25,444 bases of DNA from JBBQQG01 sp038216175 (GTDB taxonomy: Bacteria; Patescibacteriota; Saccharimonadia; Saccharimonadales; OMJO01), in contig JBBQQG010000014.1 of the NCBI GenBank assembly GCA_038216175.1, positions 1-25,444 of the forward strand, read 5' to 3'. The position numbers and the translations under genes are program-made. This document shows, one piece after another, positions 1 through 6,902 of this stretch. The notes beneath the pieces were generated by a model that searched no databases, was not told the origin of the DNA, and worked only from the letters and a program-made list of their open reading frames with translations. The first letter of the stretch is position 1. Each line of letters starts with the position of its first letter.

Positions 1-132
1 GCAACTGCCGTGTCTTACTACAACAACGAACGAATCCACACCGCTCTCAAGATGTCACCACGAGCCTACGCTAAAACTATTCGTAACCCGAAGAAACTTC
101 TGAACAGGGTGTTCGGGAAAGTGGGAGCTTGA
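1..132 (+). CDS. IS3-family transposase, C-terminal fragment (cut by window start)
   Basis: Reading frame 1 is open from the first base to a TGA at 130-132 and gives 43 residues. It contains YYNNERIHTALKMSP, the typical end of the integrase catalytic core (rve/DDE domain) of IS3-family OrfB, where the final catalytic Glu lies shortly upstream (outside the window). It then has a short basic tail. The full protein would cut and join the element's ends by a DDE mechanism. The stretch is visibly GC-richer and uses different codons (gcc, acc, ctc, ccg) from the AT-rich genes that follow, which suggests acquired DNA. Whether the element is intact upstream cannot be seen. Family assignment is firm; activity is unknown. 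Confidence 0.85.
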   Translation, partial: ATAVSYYNNERIHTALKMSPRAYAKTIRNPKKLLNRVFGKVGA

Positions 133-169
133 CAGAGTCCGCTGAACTTCTGGGTACTTTTGATTTACA
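1..169 (+). mobile_element. Right end of an IS3-like insertion sequence (boundary uncertain)
   Basis: IS3-family elements usually end within a few tens of bases after the transposase stop and terminate in CA. After the TGA at 130-132 the sequence runs through a moderately GC-rich stretch and becomes host-like near 160-175. A CA at 168-169 is one possible end. The left end is outside the window, so the terminal repeat and target duplication cannot be tested here. Confidence 0.4.
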
Positions 170-173
170 TCCG

Positions 174-506
174 ATGAATGTAGTACATGAAATCGCTTGG
201 ATCTTGCCGCTACTTAACGGCGAATCTGGAAAATATGCAAACGCTGTACCACTTAATGCCCGCGGTGTAAGAACACTTTTTAAGAACGATAAGATGTCGC
301 AGCATGAATCATGGCAAGCTGCTCACGCCGATAGACCTGGAATAGAATTTTTGATTTTGCCAGGAAGCCATTTAACTTTAGCTCTACCAGAAATACAAGC
401 AATGAGACATGACAGATTTACGCGTTTACTAAATCAAATGAAACAGCATAACTTTAAGCTGCCAGATGTTGATTTTAACTATGTAATTAATAATAGGATA
501 AATTAA
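174..506 (+). CDS. Unknown protein, probably the 3' remnant of a gene broken by the IS
   Basis: I do not recognise this family. From ATG 174 it gives 110 residues (MNVVHEIAW... to ...NNRIN). The frame stays open upstream to a TTG at 129 inside the transposase gene, which is not a credible start. No Shine-Dalgarno precedes ATG 174. The mid-section ILPGSHLTLALPE vaguely resembles the histidine-bearing strand near the end of an alpha/beta hydrolase, but the nucleophile region would be missing, so this is only a guess. AT content matches the host genes, unlike the IS sequence just before it. The simplest reading is that the IS inserted into, or deleted, the 5' part of a longer gene and left this C-terminal portion. 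A short intact gene is the alternative. Confidence 0.45.
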   Translation: MNVVHEIAWILPLLNGESGKYANAVPLNARGVRTLFKNDKMSQHESWQAAHADRPGIEFLILPGSHLTLALPEIQAMRHDRFTRLLNQMKQHNFKLPDVDFNYVINNRIN

Positions 507-529
507 ACTCAAATTTATTATATTTTTTT
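498..529 (+). terminator. Weak AT-only hairpin with T-run
   Basis: ATAAATT (498-504) can pair with AATTTAT (512-518) across a 7-nt loop, followed closely by seven Ts (523-529). The stem has no GC pair and overlaps the end of the plus-strand frame, so it would be weak. It sits in the narrow gap before the convergent uvrB stop. Confidence 0.25.
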
Positions 530-2482
530 CTTTATATCTAGAATAATGTCGCGAAGTTCAGATGCTTTTTCAAATTCAAGATTGGCAGCCGCCAGTTCCA
601 TTTGACCAGTCAAATCTTTAATTAGATGTGACCATTCATCTTTTGGTATTTTTTTAAGATCAAGCTTAGCTTTTTTAGCTTCTTCAGGTAGATCAGCACG
701 CATCCGTTTTTCTACTAATTTACTAATTCCAGTAGCAGTAATATTGTGTTTTGAATTATATTCTTTTTGTATAACTCGCCTCTTATTAGTTTCGTCAATA
801 GTGCGCTGCATGCTACCAGTTATGTGGTCAGCGTACATAATTACTCGTCCTTCAACGTGTCTAGCTGCGCGACCTACTGTTTGTATTAAAGCTTGTTCGC
901 TGCGTAAAAAACCTTCTTTATCGGCGTCTAAGATCGTAACTAGACTAACTTCAGGCAAATCAAGTCCTTCGCGAAGTAAGTTTATCCCGACTACAACATC
1001 ATATGTTCCTAGCCGTAAATCTCTAAGTATATCTGTTCGGTCTAATGTGTCGACATCACTATGAAGATAAGTTACTTTAATATTAATCTCTTTTAAATAA
1101 TCAGTTAAATCCTCAGACATTCGCTTAGTAAGAGTAGTTACAAGAACGCGCTGTCTTTTGGCTACCGTATTTCGAATTTCTGCTATCAGATCGTCTATCT
1201 GGCCTACTATTGGCCTGACCTCTATAATAGGATCAAGAAGCCCGGTTGGTCTGATTACTTGTCTTACAGGATCTGCGCTTCTGGACAATTCGTATTCAGC
1301 AGGAGTAGCGCTAACATAAACCACTTGATTAATATGTTTTTCAAATTCCGTAAAAGTTAGCGGCCTATTGTCGAGTGCGCTTGGCAACCTGAAACCGTGC
1401 TCCACCAGTACTTCTTTTCTTGCTCTGTCTCCGTTGTACATACCTCTAATTTGAGGCATTGTCATATGAGACTCATCGACAAACATTAAATAATTATCTG
1501 GAAAATAATCTAATAGCGTCGCTGGCTGTTCGCCTGGTTCTCGATTTGTCAAATAACGACTGTAATTTTCTATACCTTTCACAAAGCCTGTTTCTTCCAT
1601 CATCTCCAAATCGAATCGTGTTCTTTGCATTATTCTCTGCGCTTCTATTAATTGATCATGTTTCTTAAAAAACTTGACTCTGTCGTCGAGTTCAATTTGA
1701 ATGTTTCCCAACGCATGTTTTAGTTTGTCCTGCGGCGTTACATAATGGCTACTAGGAAAAATTCTCAGTTCATTTAGAACTCCAAGCACTTCTCCAGTCA
1801 AAGGATCGATTCGCGTTATTCTATCTATTTCGTCTCCAAAAAATTCAATTCTATATGCTACTTCTTCACCTGCTGGGAAAATATCTATAACGTCGCCGCG
1901 CACTCTAAATACGCCTCGATGAAAATCAATATCATTTCTTTGATACTGAATATCTGTTAACTGGCGAAGCAACTTGTCACGAACACGTCTTTCACTTTTG
2001 TTAATTTTTACAGCCAGATTTCCATAATCCTCAACTGATCCAATTCCGTATATACAACTGACACTTGCTACGATGATTACATCTTTTCTAGTTAATAAAG
2101 CATCTGTTGCAGCATGCCTAAGTCTGTCTATTTCTTCATTTATTTTGCTGTCTTTTTCGATAAATGTATCACTTCGTGCGATATAGGCTTCTGGCTGATA
2201 ATAATCAAAATAACTTACAAAATAATGTACAGCATTGTTAGGAAAAAAAGTTTTAAATTCGGAATAAAGCTGTGCTGCTAATGTTTTATTATGACTTAAT
2301 ACCAGCGTCGGACGTTGTACTTTTTGAATTAAATTTGCCATTGTAAAAGTTTTACCTGATCCTGTAACCCCAAGTAAAACTTGTTCTTTTTCGTTACTAG
2401 TCAATCCTGCAAATAGTTTACTAATTGCGTCTGGTTGATCGCCGGTCGGTGTGTATGTACTTTTGAGTTGAAATTTGCTCAC
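518..2482 (-). CDS. uvrB: UvrABC excision nuclease subunit B
   Basis: UvrB is the damage-verifying helicase-like subunit of nucleotide excision repair; UvrA loads it and it recruits UvrC for incision. The 654 residues are a normal length. Visible features are Walker A GVTGSGKT (38-45), the beta-hairpin region YFDYYQPEAY (91-100) that inserts between DNA strands, VDESH near 335 (Walker B), the helicase motif GRAARHVEGRV, and a C-terminal UVR coiled coil (about 615-650, with LEFEKASELRD) that contacts UvrC/UvrA. The start is GTG at 2480-2482, giving MSKFQLKS. No Shine-Dalgarno exists, but an extended -10 lies exactly 6 nt upstream, so the mRNA probably begins at this GTG. No uvrA or uvrC is in the window. 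Identification is certain. Confidence 0.98.
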   Translation of the reverse strand: MSKFQLKSTYTPTGDQPDAISKLFAGLTSNEKEQVLLGVTGSGKTFTMANLIQKVQRPTLVLSHNKTLAAQLYSEFKTFFPNNAVHYFVSYFDYYQPEAYIARSDTFIEKDSKINEEIDRLRHAATDALLTRKDVIIVASVSCIYGIGSVEDYGNLAVKINKSERRVRDKLLRQLTDIQYQRNDIDFHRGVFRVRGDVIDIFPAGEEVAYRIEFFGDEIDRITRIDPLTGEVLGVLNELRIFPSSHYVTPQDKLKHALGNIQIELDDRVKFFKKHDQLIEAQRIMQRTRFDLEMMEETGFVKGIENYSRYLTNREPGEQPATLLDYFPDNYLMFVDESHMTMPQIRGMYNGDRARKEVLVEHGFRLPSALDNRPLTFTEFEKHINQVVYVSATPAEYELSRSADPVRQVIRPTGLLDPIIEVRPIVGQIDDLIAEIRNTVAKRQRVLVTTLTKRMSEDLTDYLKEINIKVTYLHSDVDTLDRTDILRDLRLGTYDVVVGINLLREGLDLPEVSLVTILDADKEGFLRSEQALIQTVGRAARHVEGRVIMYADHITGSMQRTIDETNKRRVIQKEYNSKHNITATGISKLVEKRMRADLPEEAKKAKLDLKKIPKDEWSHLIKDLTGQMELAAANLEFEKASELRDIILDIKKKI

Positions 2483-2488
2483 GTATGT

Positions 2489-2497
2489 ATTGTAACA
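2489..2497 (-). promoter_or_regulatory. Extended -10 promoter of uvrB (leaderless)
   Basis: On the minus strand TGTTACAAT is an extended -10 (TGn + TACAAT, hexamer 2489-2494). Six bases separate the hexamer from the GTG start, so transcription should start at or next to the first base of the start codon. The -35 region (TTCTTT at 17 bp) is poor, as expected for an extended -10 promoter. It fits into the 27-nt gap after the preceding gene's stop. Confidence 0.65.
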
Positions 2498-2509
2498 ATC
2501 GGCTGGATA

Positions 2510-3196
2510 CTAAAGAAATGAGACTGTTTTAAGTGCTTTTTCAATTATAGAAGTTTCATCTGTTTCACCTGGCTTAACATCATGAATTACGGTAATTGTA
2601 TAATCTCCTTTAGTAACCCAGTACGTGTATTCTTTAGTTCCTTTAGGTGGACCTAAAGCTGCCGGATCAGTAGTAACTAAATAATAATATTTATCTATTA
2701 TTAAATTCTGATTGTCAGTCACAAATGTACTTTGCTTTGTGCCATTAGGAACTGATAAATCGCTTGTTTTCGAATAATTTAACATAAACGGTACACCGGA
2801 AAAATCTCTTCCACCACTAGTCTCTGTTACTTTCGCTAAGGTCCCTTTTGAATAGACTATGCTACCAGCAGTGTCAGCATATAAAGAGGTGTCATTATTA
2901 TATCGAGACAACGTCCATCCGTCAGGTAAGTTTATTTCGTATTCCTTACCTGGAGATTTATATAATAGCCAAGAGTATGCTTCACTTTTAGTTTTGGGAG
3001 TGACTAACTGATCTTCTTGCTTCTTATAATCTGATGTCGTCGGATCATTAAGACTTTTGGTTGAGTTAAATAATGATTGCTCCGTTTTCTGATTCATATT
3101 CCAGACGAGCCACCCAGTTCCTCCGATTATTCCTAACACAATAATAATCAATAAAACTACTATCGTTTCAAACCCCTGATTAGATAGTTTTTTCAT
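2510..3196 (-). CDS. Pilin-like N-terminal anchor protein, unknown function
   Basis: The likely start is the ATG at 3194-3196 (MKKLSNQGFETI), giving 228 residues. A longer frame to 3274 would overlap the upstream gene and place an odd basic stretch before the membrane segment. The N-terminus has basic residues, then GFETIVVLL and a 20-residue hydrophobic helix ending in GWLVWN. This resembles the anchors of type IV pilin-like or pseudopilin-like proteins common in Saccharibacteria, although the Glu is at +2 after the Gly rather than the classical +5. The remaining ~190 residues are predicted extracellular, with a beta-rich look and motifs such as SPGKEYEINLPDGW. It follows the LOG-like gene by 19 nt. 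Function unknown; surface exposure is inferred. Confidence 0.75.
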   Translation of the reverse strand: MKKLSNQGFETIVVLLIIIVLGIIGGTGWLVWNMNQKTEQSLFNSTKSLNDPTTSDYKKQEDQLVTPKTKSEAYSWLLYKSPGKEYEINLPDGWTLSRYNNDTSLYADTAGSIVYSKGTLAKVTETSGGRDFSGVPFMLNYSKTSDLSVPNGTKQSTFVTDNQNLIIDKYYYLVTTDPAALGPPKGTKEYTYWVTKGDYTITVIHDVKPGETDETSIIEKALKTVSFL

Positions 3197-3215
3197 CGTT
3201 GTACTTTTATTAATC

Positions 3216-3854
3216 CTATCCGTTATGAGCTGATTTCGTATGAATACGCCCATCATTCGGGTCACAATCATCATCTAAATACCAGCAATTTGCAAGAGAT
3301 TTAGTATCTATATCTTTATATTCCGAGTCTAATCGGCTGACAATTTTTTCAACTAGTTTTTCAGGATTTTCTTCTAAAATTAAATTCTCCATATGAATCG
3401 GCTCAAGTTTTTGTAGTAGCTCTGGTATTATATCTGCTGTGCCGCCGCTGCCAATTAATATTCCACAGATTGTATTCGATTCAAGTGCTGTTGTAAACTC
3501 ATGCAGACTACCAAATCTACCGCCAATAGTTATTACTGCATCACTAGATAATACTAGATAGGCGTCTCTACCGACATAATGCATACCAGTGTAATTTACA
3601 AAATTAAATACACCGATAGGAAGTCGGTATTTATTTACATGTTCTCGCAAACTCGAAGCTGGTGAGAAGCCAATGCTCATTCCACCTGCAAGGCGAGCTG
3701 CTTTAGCAGAATAGTAAGGTAACCCTACAGTAGCACCAGTTGTAATAATGTGTCCTGATTTTGCAATTGCTGTACCGAGTCTTTCTGCCAAATCTTTATC
3801 TGCTTTAACAGTTAATCCTGCTGCGGCTCCAGAAACACAGATAGCATAGTTCAT
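3216..3854 (-). CDS. LOG/SLOG-family (TIGR00725-like) nucleotide-binding protein
   Basis: A 212-residue Rossmann-like protein. It opens with MNYAICVSGAAAG, the beta-strand/loop typical of SLOG proteins, and carries GGRFGSLHEF (111-120), which matches the PGGxGTxxE phosphate-binding and catalytic motif of cytokinin-activating LOG phosphoribohydrolases and of the TIGR00725 group. The Glu is kept (119); the usual leading Pro is Ile and GT is GS. MHYVGRDAYL (91-100) lies where LOG proteins have the MHxRK segment. Cleavage of a nucleoside monophosphate or sensing of a nucleotide ligand are both possible. The ATG directly follows the upstream TAG, indicating translational coupling to the 420-aa gene. 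The C-terminal ~25 residues are acidic/polar and not part of the core fold. Family good, substrate unknown. Confidence 0.75.
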   Translation of the reverse strand: MNYAICVSGAAAGLTVKADKDLAERLGTAIAKSGHIITTGATVGLPYYSAKAARLAGGMSIGFSPASSLREHVNKYRLPIGVFNFVNYTGMHYVGRDAYLVLSSDAVITIGGRFGSLHEFTTALESNTICGILIGSGGTADIIPELLQKLEPIHMENLILEENPEKLVEKIVSRLDSEYKDIDTKSLANCWYLDDDCDPNDGRIHTKSAHNG

Positions 3855-5117
3855 CTAGACTACCTCACCAATTAATCTAGAAGTTTGTATTTCTTCATTA
3901 TCAAGTTGACTGAGTACTTGTGACTGAAGGGGGCCATGATCCAAATACCTAGAATAGAGCTCATTTATTAGGCTTCGCTTCATATGATGAGCCGTGTGTC
4001 TGCCGTACGGCAGATTATTTAGATAATTTATGGCAACATCCATCATGTTAAAACTAACTGCTTTACCCTCTTTAATGACTCCTACGTAATCTAGGTTGTA
4101 CCAATAATGCAGTGCTGGTTCTAACCTAAAAAGCACATCTTCGGCTTTTCTCCATGAAATGTCTTCTACCTGTACATGTGGTTCGAACACGCTAGGATGA
4201 ATTAAATTATTATAACTAGCAAAATGCCTTTGGATAACACGCCAATGGATATTCTGGCCGGCCATATTCGCATGATTTTCAGGGTCATTTAATATTGTTT
4301 GAACTAAAATTGATCCGAAGTCGTTTTTTACTTGCTGGTGTTTAAAGTACGAACTATAAATTCTGATTTCATTTACATAGTGCAATATGAGTGGTAAAAG
4401 TGTAATCGTAATGCCGCTTAACTTTTTAATTGGCATAGGTAGAATTAAAATACTCCCGACTTCTTTCGAGTGTAGAAGATTATGGTGAGAGCTCCGCACT
4501 TTTTGATCACTCATTTTCGACCATTTTTTACTATCAAGTAGAAAAAACTCTATTGGTCTTTGCTCAAAATTACTTGGAATTAATTTTTTATATTGCTCAA
4601 CATGTTCTTTCTGCCACGCACTTGATTCAATAAAACGAAATGCACCGTATAACTCACCAACTGGCTCACGCTTCAGCATTGAGTCTATTGATCTATACCC
4701 GAGTAACTTCATTACTTGTTTTGGCGGATGATCTTTAAGTAGTCGTTTGGCTATGCTGTGTTTAATTACCCATACACTCTTCGGAACATTAATTCGTTCT
4801 GCGATGTGCTTTATACGTGGCAGCAAATCTTCAACATCATCTACATCGTTTCCGCCGATAACTGATACTAGAAACTTGTCGTGTAGTTTAATTAGGCTAA
4901 GCTGTGCATGATAAAGTTCACTCCCAGTAGTATCTTTCGGATCTAATCCTAAATACCGAGTTTTCTCATACGATTTAGCAAGAATATCTGCTACTAATCT
5001 AACGTCGGTGCTACTCATACCACTAGCTCTTTCGAGTTGAGTTAAATTTATCGAAAACATAGGTTCATTAGCACCCAAAAGATCAGATAAAAGTCTCGAC
5101 ATAATTAGCTTAAGCAT
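3855..5117 (-). CDS. Large conserved-looking protein of unknown function
   Basis: I do not recognise this 420-residue protein. It looks soluble: no signal peptide or clear membrane helix, although a hydrophobic patch ITITLLPLILHYV occurs near 240. It is rich in His and basic residues, and a segment reading QVMKLLGYRSIDSMLKREP (around 137-155) could form a helix-turn-helix-like unit. LTQLERASGMSSTDVRLVADIL near the N-terminus is another possible small helical DNA- or protein-binding unit. Two starts are possible: ATG 5117 (MLKLIMSRLL) or ATG 5102 (MSRLLSDLL), and neither has a good ribosome site. It is first in an operon with the LOG-like and pilin-like genes. Codon use and base content match its neighbours, so it is probably a lineage-restricted core gene rather than cargo. 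Confidence 0.7.
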   Translation of the reverse strand: MLKLIMSRLLSDLLGANEPMFSINLTQLERASGMSSTDVRLVADILAKSYEKTRYLGLDPKDTTGSELYHAQLSLIKLHDKFLVSVIGGNDVDDVEDLLPRIKHIAERINVPKSVWVIKHSIAKRLLKDHPPKQVMKLLGYRSIDSMLKREPVGELYGAFRFIESSAWQKEHVEQYKKLIPSNFEQRPIEFFLLDSKKWSKMSDQKVRSSHHNLLHSKEVGSILILPMPIKKLSGITITLLPLILHYVNEIRIYSSYFKHQQVKNDFGSILVQTILNDPENHANMAGQNIHWRVIQRHFASYNNLIHPSVFEPHVQVEDISWRKAEDVLFRLEPALHYWYNLDYVGVIKEGKAVSFNMMDVAINYLNNLPYGRHTAHHMKRSLINELYSRYLDHGPLQSQVLSQLDNEEIQTSRLIGEVV

Positions 5118-5150
5118 ATCATTACTAGTGTTATTCAGTAAAGTCTAGGC

Positions 5151-5185
5151 TTGCAAATTGTTTAATTAATAAATAGAGTTATAGC
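5151..5185 (+). promoter_or_regulatory. Candidate promoter(s) for the CDP-alcohol transferase-like gene
   Basis: In the 73-bp divergent gap, TTGCAA (5151-5156) is 17 bp from TAGAGT (5174-5179), and TTGTTT (5158-5163) is 16 bp from TATAGC (5180-5185). Either would put the transcript start within about 5 nt of, or at, ATG 5191, and no Shine-Dalgarno is present. I see no clear promoter for the minus-strand 420-aa gene on the other side, though GCTTAAGC (5108-5115) is a small palindrome next to its starts. Confidence 0.4.
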
Positions 5186-5190
5186 TACAA

Positions 5191-5808
5191 ATGCGTGCTG
5201 ATATAACTTCTAATGAAATATTACATGCTCATTATCTTCAAGCTCGAGCCGATTTTTATACAGATGTTCGCGATAAAGCAGCCTTAGTTATAGGGCCAGT
5301 GCTATTAGTTTATGGACCTAGCGTACCACTTGCAGTTACTACTGCAGCTGTTGAATTTACGGACTATCTAGACGGCAGAGATGCCAGAAAAGCATCAGCA
5401 ATATTAGAAGAACCGACAAGTATTGAAGGTAAAGCCAAAGATCATCTTGCAGATAAAAAATTTACGTACTTTTTTCTTGCATTTTCAGCTCTTAGAGATA
5501 TAAAAAAAGGTAACTATAAGTCAGCTGGCTTTATCAGTGCGATAGCTGGAGTTAATGTATTACGAGACCGTGAAATGGCAAAGATAAGATCGACTGGAGA
5601 GAAAGACAATATAGCTATAAGTGCTGTTCCTATTAATAGAGTAAAAGCGGCCGGACTAATGATGTCTCTTGCCGTAGGAACCACACCTTTTATTGAGAAT
5701 AAAAAAGGAAGAATTATTAGAAATACCGGTTTAGGTATCAGTACTGTTCTAGGTTTAATTGGATTAAAGGAACATAAAAACAAACCAACAAACGAAATAA
5801 AAGATTGA
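5191..5808 (+). CDS. CDP-alcohol phosphatidyltransferase-like membrane protein with altered motif
   Basis: A 205-residue protein with several hydrophobic segments (about 31-55, 91-100, 155-170, 180-192). At 58-88 it shows D58-x2-D61-G62-x2-A65-R66 then G80-x3-D84-x3-D88, the residues of the CDP-alcohol phosphatidyltransferase signature D(x2)DG(x2)AR(x8)G(x3)D(x3)D. The family makes phosphatidylglycerol-phosphate and related lipids from CDP-diacylglycerol and an alcohol, using metal ions held by the four Asp. Here the AR-to-G spacing is 13 instead of 8, an insertion between two membrane helices that hold the site. It may be a divergent PgsA-like enzyme or a relative with another acceptor. It ends 1 nt before the convergent kinase stop codon. 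Family likely, substrate unknown. Confidence 0.65.
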   Translation: MRADITSNEILHAHYLQARADFYTDVRDKAALVIGPVLLVYGPSVPLAVTTAAVEFTDYLDGRDARKASAILEEPTSIEGKAKDHLADKKFTYFFLAFSALRDIKKGNYKSAGFISAIAGVNVLRDREMAKIRSTGEKDNIAISAVPINRVKAAGLMMSLAVGTTPFIENKKGRIIRNTGLGISTVLGLIGLKEHKNKPTNEIKD

Positions 5809-5809
5809 T

Positions 5810-6820
5810 TTAAAAAGGTTGCGGTTTATACCATTCTGGAGCTTTTTGTAAAAATTCACCTAATTGTGCTTGATCTAATAGACCTTCTTGCGCACCCATA
5901 TGCTGAACCACATTCATAGAGTTTATTGGTGCCCATTGCAATGCTCCTTCAATATTGCTTCCTTTTATTAATGCTGCAACAAAAGTACTGGCAAAAGCAT
6001 CGCCTGCGCCGGTTCGTTCTACTGGCGGAGCCGGATCTGGATAAAGCGGCATGCTATATCTATTTTCTCCATCGCTAGCATACGCACCATCAGGACCATC
6101 TGTTACAACTGCAATTTTAGCACCTAAACCGTGCATTTTATTAAGCAAATCATGAACATCTTGATGATTGCCTCCAGTCACCATTGCTGCTTCTTCACGA
6201 TTAAAAATCAGCACTTCTGTACGAAGATAAATTCGTTTTAATCTGTCAGCGCCAGCTTCCATTTGAAATGTGCCTGGTTGAAAGGCTAATTTAACTTCCG
6301 GGTTTTCATCCAGCCAATCGGCAACATGGTCATGGTAAGAATCAAGTGAATTTTTACTTATAGAACTGAAATATACCCATTTTGGTACATCGTCATGTCG
6401 GAATCTCGGCCACTGGTAATCATATTCTTCGTGTTTAATTAATATTGTTCGCTCTTCTTTATACCATAAAACATAATGATAGTTGCTTATTTTGTTGGGG
6501 TTAATATGAACGAATCTTGAGTCAACCTTTTTATTGTGTAGAGCATTGATAATATCACGACCATAACTGTCCGATCCAACATTCGATACTAAACCGCTTT
6601 TAAGTCCCAGTTTCGCGAAACTGACTGCAGCATTAGCAGCATTTCCTACACCTTCAATCACTTCTGCATGATCAAAAGGTACCTTTGTGCCAAAAGGCAT
6701 AGCCAGCCATTTACCGTCGTCGTTCTCGTAAACTAATGCCCTGTCATCTAAAAGTTTTACAAACGCATCTGTAACTACATCACCGATACTCAGCACATCT
6801 ATATGACCAGATTGACTCAT
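5810..6820 (-). CDS. PfkB-family sugar kinase
   Basis: A 336-residue ribokinase-fold kinase that would phosphorylate a sugar or sugar phosphate with ATP. Evidence: N-terminal VLSIGDVVTDAFV, GVGNAANAAVSFAKLG (57-72) for substrate binding, NREEAAMV (207-214) with the metal-related NxxE, VVTDGPDGAYA, and the signature RTGAGDAFASTF (269-280) with catalytic base Asp274 and the anion hole. It lies 82 nt downstream of the class II aldolase on the same strand. Because many CPR bacteria lack a classical PfkA, this enzyme could supply fructose-1,6-bisphosphate for that aldolase, but ribokinase, fructokinase or nucleoside kinase activity cannot be excluded. AGGGAG just upstream of ATG 6820 is a good ribosome site. 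The family is certain, the substrate is inference. Confidence 0.9.
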   Translation of the reverse strand: MSQSGHIDVLSIGDVVTDAFVKLLDDRALVYENDDGKWLAMPFGTKVPFDHAEVIEGVGNAANAAVSFAKLGLKSGLVSNVGSDSYGRDIINALHNKKVDSRFVHINPNKISNYHYVLWYKEERTILIKHEEYDYQWPRFRHDDVPKWVYFSSISKNSLDSYHDHVADWLDENPEVKLAFQPGTFQMEAGADRLKRIYLRTEVLIFNREEAAMVTGGNHQDVHDLLNKMHGLGAKIAVVTDGPDGAYASDGENRYSMPLYPDPAPPVERTGAGDAFASTFVAALIKGSNIEGALQWAPINSMNVVQHMGAQEGLLDQAQLGEFLQKAPEWYKPQPF

Positions 6821-6855
6821 CCCACTCCCTTTATTTTATGCTTTTGCTTACTCAG

Positions 6856-6884
6856 ATTGTGGCATAAAAATTATGTAACGGCAA
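6856..6884 (-). promoter_or_regulatory. Possible promoter of the PfkB-family kinase
   Basis: On the minus strand TTGCCG (6879-6884) is 17 bp from CACAAT (6856-6861), which is preceded by TGC, giving an extended -10 (TGnCACAAT). It sits in the 82-nt gap after the aldolase and leaves a leader of about 30 nt containing the AGGGAG ribosome site. The hexamers are modest matches, so read-through from the aldolase is equally possible. Confidence 0.35.
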
Positions 6885-6902
6885 TCATAGATTCTAAGTA
6901 AA

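Noticed and set aside
744..1064. Open frame opposite uvrB
   Set aside because: Antisense shadow of a conserved coding region, with no domain or ribosome site; similar frames opposite tkt, fba, gap, trxB, pheT and pheS were dropped for the same reason.
3197..3274. Longer start for the pilin-like protein
   Set aside because: The extra 26 residues overlap the LOG-like gene and precede a clear basic-plus-hydrophobic anchor beginning at MKKLSNQGF.
3216..3854. Lysine decarboxylase activity for the LOG-like protein
   Set aside because: Old database names call this fold a lysine decarboxylase, but the PGGxGTxxE-type motif marks LOG/SLOG proteins; no pyridoxal-phosphate site is present.
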